From the NCBI RefSeq assembly GCF_946479885.1, contig NZ_CAMLHM010000024.1, positions 1 to 50,544 of the forward strand: a stretch of DNA of 50,544 bases, read 5' to 3'. Origin of the DNA: an uncultured Devosia sp. GTDB taxonomy: Bacteria > Pseudomonadota > Alphaproteobacteria > Rhizobiales > Devosiaceae. Below the pieces are notes generated by a model. The model had not been told where the DNA came from. It was given only the letters and a program-made list of their open reading frames with translations, and did not search any database. The translations under genes and the position numbers were made by a program. Positions 36,110 through 43,207 of this stretch are shown here, one piece after another; the first letter of the stretch is position 1; each line of letters begins with the position of its first letter.

Positions 36110-36502
36110 CTACCGCGTTTTCCGCGCGTGATACGTTAGCGCCAGCGCGATCATATGCTTGAGCGCGGCTTCGTCCGGGGCCTCGCCCAGGATGACGCCG
36201 CGATCGCCGTCATAGCCGAAGCCATCCGGATAGAGCGCGCGATAGCGGCTCAGCAGGTCCGTCTTGCAGTTCACATAGATCCCCGGCTTGCCCGACCGCT
36301 TGTCCCGGCCGATGCGCACCGTCGTGCCACTGCCGCTGGCCGAGGTCAGGTAGCTGACCTCGCCCCATTTGAGCGTCTCCTCCAGCGGCCCGACGCCGTC
36401 GGTCGCAGCCGCGGTCTCCGCGATCAGCGCCCGCAGCCCCATCAGCCTCTCCCGCAACGGCGCGGGATAGGCGTCCAATACGGCCGCGACATCAGGGTCC
36501 AT
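36110..36502 (-). CDS. DUF1801 domain-containing protein
   Basis: A 130-residue cytoplasmic protein. The start at 36502 (MDPDVAAVLDAYPAPLRERL) follows the flotillin stop by one base; 13 in-frame codons further upstream overlap that gene and are not family-like. DUF1801 features: an N-terminal helix ending in LRALIAETA, EETLKWGEVSYL, and a C-terminal DEAALKHMIALALTYH helix. Function unknown; the fold is related to the YdhG family. The tight spacing places it in the NfeD-like/flotillin operon as the third gene. Confidence 0.8.
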   Translation of the reverse strand: MDPDVAAVLDAYPAPLRERLMGLRALIAETAAATDGVGPLEETLKWGEVSYLTSASGSGTTVRIGRDKRSGKPGIYVNCKTDLLSRYRALYPDGFGYDGDRGVILGEAPDEAALKHMIALALTYHARKTR

Positions 36503-36503
36503 G

Positions 36504-38393
36504 CTACTTCTTGCCCTTGATGTCGATCTCGGGCTTGGCAACGCCAGTCCCGCTCGTCACCGAAGCCGCCAGCCCATCCAGCGTACCGCCGCTCAAACCC
36601 AGTTCGCCCATCAGTGCATCGATCAGCGGCGCCTGGCTGCGATAGCGCAGAGCTGCTGCCACCGCCTGGTCGGCCAGCCCGCCGCCATTGGCCGCCACGC
36701 CATCGCCGCCGCCATTCTGGCTCGAACCGTTGAGGCCATCGACATGCAGAATCTTGATCCCGTCGATATTTTGCATCGGCTTGACGCTCTCGGCGATGAT
36801 CTGCGGCAGCGCCTCGATCAGCCGCATCCGCACCTGCATGGCGATCTGCTCTGCATTGAGCGTATTGCTGGCCTCGTTCACCGAGCGCTTGCCTTCCGCC
36901 TCGACCTTGTAGACCGCTGCCAGCGCCTCGGCCCGCAGCTTTTCGGAATCGGCCGAGCCCTTGGCCGCCACGCGGGCCTTGTCGGCGTCTGCCGTGGCCC
37001 CGATGCGGACCGCCTCGGCGCGGTCGGTCGCCGCGGACTTCTCGGCCTCGGCCGCCACGGTGATCGAAATCGCCGCCTGCTCGGCGGCCTTGCGCGCTTC
37101 GATGAGCTGGATGGCCTTTTCGCGTTCCGCCACCGCGGTTTGGCGTGAGGTCGTCACCTCTTCCGCCGCCCTGGCGGCGACGGCGCGCGCCTCGTCGGCG
37201 GCCGCGTCGGCAACCGACTTTTCCTTGCTCTTGACCGCAATGGCGATGTCGCGCGCCTGTTCGGCCAGCGCAATCTGCCGGGCTTTGTCCACCGCCGCCG
37301 CTTCCACGGCCAGCGCCGTGGCGATTTCGCGCTCCTGCACGATCTGGCTCGAGGCGATGTCCGCTTGGCGCACCTGCTGCGCTGCCAGAATGCGCGCCTC
37401 CTCGGCTTCGCGCTCACGCTCGGACTGCTGCTGCTTGATCAGCGCAGATTGCTCGGCCATCCGCGTCTGGATTTCGCGTTCCTGCTCCAGGCGTGCAAAC
37501 TCCTTGTCGCGGGCGATCTGGTATTTCTGCGCCTCCGCCTCGAAATTCTTGCGCTCGATCAGCACCTGCGTTTCCTGCTCGATATCGTTGCGCGTCTTGC
37601 GCCGCTCCTCGATAGCCTGCGTCAGCTTGGTGAGACCTTCCGCGTCGAAGGCATTGTCCGGGTTGAAGAATTCCCGGTTGGTCTGGTCGAGCCCGGTCAG
37701 CGATACCGATTCCAGCTCCAGCCCGTTCTTGAGAATGTCCTCGGAAACCGCCGCCTGCACCTTCTGCACGAAGTTGACGCGCTGCTCGTGCAGCTCTTCC
37801 ATCGCCATCTCGGCAGCCACGGCGCGCAGCGCGTCGACGAACTTGCCTTCCACCAGCTCCTTGAGCGCGCCCGGCTCCATGGTGCGCCGGCCCAGCGTCT
37901 GGGCGGCGTTGGCGATGGATTCGATCACCGGCTGCACCCGCACGTAGAATTCGGCCTGCACGTCCACACGCATGCGGTCCTTGGTGATCAGCGCCTGGTC
38001 GGCGGCGCGGCGCACTTCGAGCCGCAGCGTGTTCATGTTGACCGGGATCTGCTCATGCAGGATCGGAAACACCAGTGCGCCGCCATTCATGATCACCTTC
38101 TGCCCACCAAAACCGGTGCGCACGAAGCTGACCTCCTTGGACGAGCGCTGGTAGAGGCGCGAAAACACCATGCCGATGGCGAACAGCGCCACCAGGATCA
38201 CGGCGATCATGATCAGGATATCGTAGAGGGACTGGGACACGGGGCTGAACTCCTGGACCGGGGTTGGCGGCGTTGCTTGGATGGTGGTCGTTGTCGTGGC
38301 GGGGGCAGGCGGATCGGCACTGGCCGGTGGTGGCGTCGCCACCGGCGTTGGGCCGGTCTCGATCGCCGCTGGTGCCCGAAATGTCTGTGGCAT
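36504..38393 (-). CDS. Flotillin family membrane protein (YqiK-like)
   Basis: A 629-residue bacterial flotillin, expected to form large membrane-bound cages or rafts. Layout: a Pro/Thr-rich N-terminal segment of about 50 residues, one membrane helix near 56-78, the SPFH/band-7 domain (about 90-270), and a very long Ala/Glu/Arg-rich coiled coil (about 290-520) with many AEA and ARAA repeats. A C-terminal hydrophobic region and a Gly-rich loop (SSQNGGGDGVAANGGG) end it. Its start overlaps the NfeD-like stop by one base (TGATG). A flotillin plus NfeD-like partner is the known yqiK-yqiJ type pairing. It is longer at the N-terminus than typical YqiK. Confidence 0.9.
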   Translation of the reverse strand: MPQTFRAPAAIETGPTPVATPPPASADPPAPATTTTTIQATPPTPVQEFSPVSQSLYDILIMIAVILVALFAIGMVFSRLYQRSSKEVSFVRTGFGGQKVIMNGGALVFPILHEQIPVNMNTLRLEVRRAADQALITKDRMRVDVQAEFYVRVQPVIESIANAAQTLGRRTMEPGALKELVEGKFVDALRAVAAEMAMEELHEQRVNFVQKVQAAVSEDILKNGLELESVSLTGLDQTNREFFNPDNAFDAEGLTKLTQAIEERRKTRNDIEQETQVLIERKNFEAEAQKYQIARDKEFARLEQEREIQTRMAEQSALIKQQQSEREREAEEARILAAQQVRQADIASSQIVQEREIATALAVEAAAVDKARQIALAEQARDIAIAVKSKEKSVADAAADEARAVAARAAEEVTTSRQTAVAEREKAIQLIEARKAAEQAAISITVAAEAEKSAATDRAEAVRIGATADADKARVAAKGSADSEKLRAEALAAVYKVEAEGKRSVNEASNTLNAEQIAMQVRMRLIEALPQIIAESVKPMQNIDGIKILHVDGLNGSSQNGGGDGVAANGGGLADQAVAAALRYRSQAPLIDALMGELGLSGGTLDGLAASVTSGTGVAKPEIDIKGKK

Positions 38394-39031
38394 CAGCTGG
38401 CCGGTTTGAGCTTGCTGATGGCACGATAGACGGGTCCCTGCTGGCGGATGATGACAACCTCGGAGCCTTCAGGCATGGCCGGCTCGCCGTCGTCGGGTTC
38501 GATCAGCAGGTAATGGGTCTTGCCGTGGATGTCGGTCAGCTTTGCTTCGGCCGGGGTGCCGGGCCCGGCAACGCCGCGAAACACGGTCGCCACCCGGCCG
38601 ACAAAGGCCTTGGTGCTGACCGCCTCGGTTTCTTCCTTGGGCATGATACGGGCAATGGCCAGCCCGACATGGCGCGTCACAAAGGCGGCGCCGATCGCTG
38701 CCGGTACGCTGGCGAGCCAGGGATCGAGCGCGAAGCCGAGCGTCCGCCGCAGGGCTTCCTGCAGGGCGAAGCCGCAGAGGCCAAAACTGGCCAGGATAAG
38801 GATCAGCACCACAAGTGCCGGCAATTTGCCGAAGCTGAGCCAGCTCAGCGATTGGCTCAGCGGCCCTACTTCCATGTCGGGGATATCGGCGTCGAGATCG
38901 GGCAGGGCGCTGTCGACCATGGCCGATGGCTGCGCCCCCAATAGCAGCCCCAGCAACTCGATGAACGCGATGGCGAGCGTGAGCCCGATGGCGACGGCGA
39001 ACGGCGCGGTTTCGCTTGCAAACACGTCCAT
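38393..39031 (-). CDS. NfeD-like / YqiJ-type membrane protein with OB fold
   Basis: A 212-residue membrane partner of flotillin. The start at 39031 gives MDVFASETAPFAVAIGL; 30 upstream codons in frame lack support. Membrane helices lie near 12-32, 68-90 and 105-125. The C-terminal soluble domain (about 140-208), with AFVGRVATVFRGVAGPG and EGSEVVIIRQQGPVYRAI, matches the OB-fold of NfeD/YqiJ proteins. It is the first gene of the operon; its stop is joined to the flotillin start as TGATG. The pair probably acts together in membrane organisation. Confidence 0.82.
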   Translation of the reverse strand: MDVFASETAPFAVAIGLTLAIAFIELLGLLLGAQPSAMVDSALPDLDADIPDMEVGPLSQSLSWLSFGKLPALVVLILILASFGLCGFALQEALRRTLGFALDPWLASVPAAIGAAFVTRHVGLAIARIMPKEETEAVSTKAFVGRVATVFRGVAGPGTPAEAKLTDIHGKTHYLLIEPDDGEPAMPEGSEVVIIRQQGPVYRAISKLKPAS

Positions 39032-39191
39032 TCGGCTAGCCTCCCGCTGGTCGATTGGGCCTGATTGTCCGCGCGGCGGACTGTCAAACTTCAATATCGG
39101 GACTTGGTGCGCCCCGGTCAAGGCAAGTGGACTTCACCCCACGCAATTGTCGAAAATTGTCGGCAGGCCGACCCGGCCATCAGACGATTGG

Positions 39192-39809
39192 TCAGACGGG
39201 TTCTGCATGCTTGCGGTTGGCCGCGATCTGTTGCGCCAGCAGCGCAATATCGTCCGCGAATTTGTCCGCCGCCTGCTGGCTGTGTTCGGACCAATGGCCG
39301 AACTTGCGCAACAGGGGCATGAACGCCGCCAGGTCCTCCGGCGTCCAGCCACTGAGGAAATCGCCCATGATCAGGAATTTATAGGCGCGCACGGCCTCCA
39401 CGATCGTCCGCCCGGCATCGGTCAGCTCGATAATGGTCCGCCGCGCATCGGCCTGGCTGACGGCCCGCCGCGCATAGCCCAGCTCAACCATCTCGCTCAC
39501 CACCCGGCTGGCGCGCGACGGGTCGATGTTCAGCCGCTCCGCCACCGTCGCCACCATCGTCTCGGTGCCGAGCGTCTCGCCGAATTCGCCCACTGGCGCC
39601 TCGATGGCCACCAGCACGTCGAGCTGTGCCAGATCAATTCCGATCTTGAGGTCGACCAGGGCCTGGTGTCCAAGCTCGCGCTTCATGGCGCGTCGGCGCC
39701 AGTTTTGCAGCAAGGCGTCTATGCCGATAACGGCGTCCACGGTGTCCTGGGCGATCCCCGCCTTCCGCAGCAGGGCATTGATGTCGGTCGTGCCACCGGA
39801 TTGGGGCAT
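39192..39809 (-). CDS. MarR family transcriptional regulator
   Basis: A 205-residue winged-helix regulator. The start ATG at 39809 has GCGAGGA six bases upstream; an earlier in-frame ATG at 39848 has none. The winged-helix domain runs about 60-130: the recognition helix DPSRASRVVSEMVELGY and the wing AVSQADARRTIIELTDAGR are plain. N- and C-terminal helices should form the dimer. It is divergent from a 14-TM MFS exporter with a near-perfect inverted repeat between them, so it is probably a drug- or ligand-responsive repressor of that exporter and of itself. The ligand is unknown. Confidence 0.9.
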   Translation of the reverse strand: MPQSGGTTDINALLRKAGIAQDTVDAVIGIDALLQNWRRRAMKRELGHQALVDLKIGIDLAQLDVLVAIEAPVGEFGETLGTETMVATVAERLNIDPSRASRVVSEMVELGYARRAVSQADARRTIIELTDAGRTIVEAVRAYKFLIMGDFLSGWTPEDLAAFMPLLRKFGHWSEHSQQAADKFADDIALLAQQIAANRKHAEPV

Positions 39810-39837
39810 GGCAGTCCTCGCAATTTCACATGCTTTC

Positions 39838-39868
39838 AGCAATTGCATGCTATTGACATGTAATTGCT
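39838..39868. promoter_or_regulatory. Candidate MarR operator, overlapping the MFS promoter
   Basis: Inverted repeat with 12-nt arms (AGCAATTGCATG and CATGTAATTGCT, 11 of 12 matching) and a 7-nt spacer, in the gap between the divergent MarR and MFS genes. A perfect -35 hexamer TTGACA (39853-39858) for the plus strand lies inside it; a weak -10 falls near 39876-39883. Binding here would block the exporter promoter. Confidence 0.7.
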
Positions 39869-39939
39869 ACCGGCAGATATATGCCGCAACAGTTCATACC
39901 ACAAGTGGGCGCGACTCCCGGCGCTCCAAGGATCATTCA

Positions 39940-41499
39940 ATGTCTCCAGCTGCACAATCCACCCAAGAGCCGCAGGGCCAGTCGGTGGGCCTCATCATCG
40001 GCGCCGTGGCAGTGACGCTGCTGCTGGCCTCGCTCGGCCAGACCATCGTCTCCACAGCGCTTCCCACCATTGTCAGCGAGCTTGGCGGGCTTGACCATCT
40101 GACCTGGGTGGTCATCGCCTATCTGCTCAGCTCCACCGTCGTGGCCCCCGTCTATGGCAAGCTCGGCGACCTCTATGGGCGCAAGATCGTGCTGCAGGTG
40201 GCAATCGTCATCTTCCTGGTCGGCGCCGGCCTCTCGGCCTTTGCCAATTCCATGAACTTCCTTATCTTCGCCCGCATCGTGCAGGGACTGGGCGGTGGCG
40301 GTCTCATGGTCGTGGCCATGACCGTGGTGGCCGACGTCATTCCCCCGCGCCAGCGCGGCAAGATCCAGGGCATTTTCGGCGCCGTGTTCGGTGTGGCCAC
40401 CGTGGTCGGCCCGCTGCTGGGCGGCTTCATCGTCGAGCATTTGAGCTGGCACTGGATCTTCATCATCAACCTGCCGCTGGGCGTGCTGGCCTTGGCGGTC
40501 ATCGGCTTCGCCCTCAAGCCAAAGGCGACGCGCGTCGCTCACAAGGTCGACTATATGGGCTTTGTCCTGCTCACCACGGCACTGTCGGCTTTTGTGCTGG
40601 CCACGAGCCTGGGCGGCAACACCTTCCCCTGGCTCTCGGTGCAGATCGTCGGTCTGGTCGCCTTGGCCGCAGCTGCCTTGGCTGCCTTCGTCTGGGTCGA
40701 GGCTGGCGCCGCCGAGCCCGTGCTGCCGCTTCAGCTGTTTCGCAACAACACCTTCCTTGTCACCAACGCCGTCGGCTTTCTGGTCGGCATGGCGATGTTC
40801 GGCTCCATCACCTTCCTGCCGATGTATCTGCAGATCGCCAAGGGCGTTTCCCCGACCAGTTCGGCGTTCCAGCTGCTGCCCATGATGGTCGGCCTGATCG
40901 GCGCCTCGACCCTGTCGGGTTTCGTCATGAGCAAGACCGGGCACTATCGCATCCTGCCCGTCGTCGCCACCGCGACCCTGTTCGTCGGCTTGCTGCTGCT
41001 GGGCATCATGCAGCTCGACACGCCCGATTGGCAGATCGCGCTCTACATGTTCATCGTCGGTATCGGCATCGGCCCGGTCAACAGCGTCGGCGTCACCGCC
41101 ACACAGAATGCCGTGCCGCGTGAACTGGTCGGCGTCGCCACCGCTGGCACCACGCTGTTCCGCCAGATTGGTGGCTCCATCGGCGTGTCGGTCTTCGGCG
41201 CGATCTTCTCCAGCGGCCTCGCCAGCCAGCTCGGTGACGCGGTCCCGTCGGGCGGCGGCTCATTCAATGCGCAGGCGATCCAGGCGCTGCCCGAAGCGGT
41301 GCGGGCCCAGGTGCTCGAAGGCTTCGCCGCCGCATTGCACCCGGTCTTCCTCACTGCCGCCGGGGCCGCGGTCATCGCCTTCGGCCTCTCCCTGCTGCTC
41401 AAGGAGATTCCCCTGGCAACCACTCTGCGCAAGGAGCCGGAGGCCGAGTTCGCTGCCGAGGAAAATGCCACCGCCGCCGCCGTTGGCGCCCCGAGCTGA
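39940..41499 (+). CDS. MFS multidrug exporter, DHA2 type (14 helices)
   Basis: A 519-residue drug:H+ antiporter of the EmrB/QacA type. The start at 39940 follows AAGGATC and gives MSPAAQSTQEPQGQ; the frame is open further upstream but only as an antisense shadow of marR. About 14 membrane helices are visible. The family motifs are LGQTIVSTALPTIVSELGG in helix 1 (motif D1), GKLGDLYGRKIVLQ (motif A) in loop 2-3, and a GGSIGVSVFGAIFSSG region late. Substrate unknown. It is controlled, by position, by the divergent MarR regulator and is followed by a strong terminator. Confidence 0.92.
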   Translation: MSPAAQSTQEPQGQSVGLIIGAVAVTLLLASLGQTIVSTALPTIVSELGGLDHLTWVVIAYLLSSTVVAPVYGKLGDLYGRKIVLQVAIVIFLVGAGLSAFANSMNFLIFARIVQGLGGGGLMVVAMTVVADVIPPRQRGKIQGIFGAVFGVATVVGPLLGGFIVEHLSWHWIFIINLPLGVLALAVIGFALKPKATRVAHKVDYMGFVLLTTALSAFVLATSLGGNTFPWLSVQIVGLVALAAAALAAFVWVEAGAAEPVLPLQLFRNNTFLVTNAVGFLVGMAMFGSITFLPMYLQIAKGVSPTSSAFQLLPMMVGLIGASTLSGFVMSKTGHYRILPVVATATLFVGLLLLGIMQLDTPDWQIALYMFIVGIGIGPVNSVGVTATQNAVPRELVGVATAGTTLFRQIGGSIGVSVFGAIFSSGLASQLGDAVPSGGGSFNAQAIQALPEAVRAQVLEGFAAALHPVFLTAAGAAVIAFGLSLLLKEIPLATTLRKEPEAEFAAEENATAAAVGAPS

Positions 41500-41506
41500 T
41501 TCACGC

Positions 41507-41540
41507 GTCCCCGGACCATCCGATGGTCCGGGGACCTTTT
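41507..41540 (+). terminator. Rho-independent terminator after the MFS gene
   Basis: A stem of at least 12 bp (GTCCCCGGACCA / TGGTCCGGGGAC, arms 41507-41518 and 41524-41535) with a 5-nt loop, followed by CTTTT. It starts seven bases after the MFS stop. Confidence 0.92.
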
Positions 41541-41824
41541 CGTGGTCGCTCAACCAGAACCTCCATCTCCGCCCGCTTGGGGATGACCATTGCATTTCAA
41601 TGACTTGAGTCCGTCGACGGAATCGCCGTGGCATCGGCTTGAATCGACGCGCGAAGCCTTTGAATCAATTTCTCAACCCTCCGTGCCTGTTGCAAAAAAG
41701 CTGAGGTTGCGCGTCAACGCGCCGGCCTCCCAAAATTGTTAATGGCCAAATCAGAGAAGCTTGCTAGATTCCGCGCATAAATGCCGATTTAGCGTCGCCG
41801 GCCCCATACATTGGAGAGCAAATA
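41541..41824. other. Intergenic region before the 208-residue membrane protein
   Basis: About 285 bp after the MFS terminator with no credible gene. It is more AT-rich near 41690-41770 (TTGCAAAAAAGC, AAAATTGTTAATGG), where the promoter of the next gene is likely. Three GAATC-containing stretches (41627, 41640, 41663) are present, too short to call a repeat. Confidence 0.4.
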
Positions 41825-42451
41825 GTGCCCTTGCGCTGGCAGGAAGTGGCTGTGCCACTGTTCGTTATCGTCTCGCTGATCGTGCTGAAATACGTTCCCT
41901 TTACCACCGGTCTGCCGCTCGCCCGTGCCGCCGGCGTCGTTGCCTTCGGCTATGCTGCGTTTCTTGCCTTGCGCCTGGTGCAGAGCGAAGAGGCCGTGAG
42001 CGTCGAAGGCTGGTCCGAGCTTCGCCCCTCGATGGTCGAGTATTTCGCCTGCTACGGCGCCGCTGCGCTCGCGGTGGTGCTGATGAGCGCCATTATCGTC
42101 ATCGGCGGCAGCAAGCATGTGGAGGCCACGCAGATGGTAGCCACCTTCATCGCGTCCGTGATGCTCGGGGCAGGGGCCGTGGCCATCGGCCTGGGTGGTC
42201 TGTTCACCCGCGTACGGTGGAACAACACTCTGCTCGAGCACCGCAGCGCCCTCGGCCGCGAGACCAAGATTGCCTGGTCCGACGTCCGCGCGGTTCGTCC
42301 CAATTGGCGCGGCGTGACCATCGCCACCCACGACGCTCAGCGCGTTACCTTTTCGCAGTTCCATTCCGGCGCGGCCCAGCTGGCGCTTCACGCCACCAAC
42401 CGCGCCCGCCGCAATGCCGAGACCTCGACCAAGGCCTTCGCCACGCTCTGA
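41825..42451 (+). CDS. Membrane protein of unknown function
   Basis: A 208-residue protein starting at GTG 41825, six bases after GGAGAG. Four membrane helices lie near residues 8-24, 31-52, 70-95 and 103-126. The C-terminal 75 residues are soluble: WNNTLLEHRSALGRETKIAW, VRAVRPNWRGVTIATHD and FSQFHSGAAQLALHA give an alternating strand pattern with a final helix, like a small PH-type domain. I do not recognise a named family. It is followed by a bidirectional terminator. Confidence 0.72.
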   Translation: MPLRWQEVAVPLFVIVSLIVLKYVPFTTGLPLARAAGVVAFGYAAFLALRLVQSEEAVSVEGWSELRPSMVEYFACYGAAALAVVLMSAIIVIGGSKHVEATQMVATFIASVMLGAGAVAIGLGGLFTRVRWNNTLLEHRSALGRETKIAWSDVRAVRPNWRGVTIATHDAQRVTFSQFHSGAAQLALHATNRARRNAETSTKAFATL

Positions 42452-42474
42452 GGGCCGCCAAGCCGCCAAAAACA

Positions 42475-42513
42475 ATGGCCGTGTCCAGGAAACATCCCGG
42501 GCACGGCCATTTT
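42475..42513. terminator. Bidirectional terminator between two convergent membrane-protein genes
   Basis: Perfect 9-bp stem ATGGCCGTG / CACGGCCAT (42475-42483 and 42502-42510), followed by TTTT on the plus strand and preceded by AAAAACA, which reads as TGTTTTT on the minus strand. It serves the gene ending at 42451 and probably the convergent gene ending at 42551. Confidence 0.85.
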
Positions 42514-42550
42514 CTGTTCGCCAGCGCGAGGCGCCGGCCGCATTCGCCGC

Positions 42551-43024
42551 CTATTCGGCGGGGGCGTGAGTCTGGAATACCGGGGCGGGAGCCGGGCGCA
42601 CGGTGGCCGCATGCTCGGCGCGCCAGACACGGTGCACCAGATACGCCTGCACCAGCAGCAATCCGAGTTCGCAGACCCAGAGCACGCCGACCAGGCCCGG
42701 CACGCCGTTGAGAATGGCGTTGAGCATGGCGATCGAGAAGAACGTCCGGACGGCGACGTCGGTCAAGCCATTGGCCCAGCTTGGATTGATCAGCCGCAGC
42801 ACGGCCCAGATCGAGATCAGCGACCCGAGGAAATTGATGAACATCATGGCCAGCGGCGACAGGTCGCCCACATGGCCGCCAAGTCCAACTGCGCCGTTAA
42901 GTGTATCCAGCACCATAAGATACAGGCCGGCGACGCCGGGCAGGGCGAGCGGCAGGCAAGTGACAAGATCGTAGACAGCGCTGGTCTTGACCGCGCGCGC
43001 GAGCTGAAGATTGAGATCGGCCAT
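42551..43024 (-). CDS. Membrane protein of unknown function
   Basis: A 157-residue protein. The start at 43024 (MADLNLQLARAVKTSAVYD) has GAGGGGA seven bases upstream; an ATG six bases earlier sits too close to that site. Four hydrophobic helices lie near 22-42, 58-80, 92-112 and 115-135, and the tail is Pro/Ala-rich. The gene has no family I can name. It is divergent from the molybdopterin oxidoreductase, with 183 bp between. A long open frame upstream to 43777 is antisense to that gene and is not coding. Confidence 0.7.
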   Translation of the reverse strand: MADLNLQLARAVKTSAVYDLVTCLPLALPGVAGLYLMVLDTLNGAVGLGGHVGDLSPLAMMFINFLGSLISIWAVLRLINPSWANGLTDVAVRTFFSIAMLNAILNGVPGLVGVLWVCELGLLLVQAYLVHRVWRAEHAATVRPAPAPVFQTHAPAE

Positions 43025-43207
43025 CGACATTCCCCTCAAAGCAATGACGACCGGAGTGTACAACTTTACGATTGCTTTACCATAACGACATCTTAAGATC
43101 GTTAAGATCGGGCGGTTGCCGCTGGCGCAGACGCATTCATGCGGCGAATGGCGACCATCACGCCAATTCAATTGAGCCCCGGCGCCGCCTCCGTTACTTT
43201 GCGTCTC

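Noticed and set aside
39526..39939. Upstream extension of the MFS gene
   Set aside because: It overlaps marR antisense and the operator region; the first helix and the ribosome-binding site support a start at 39940.
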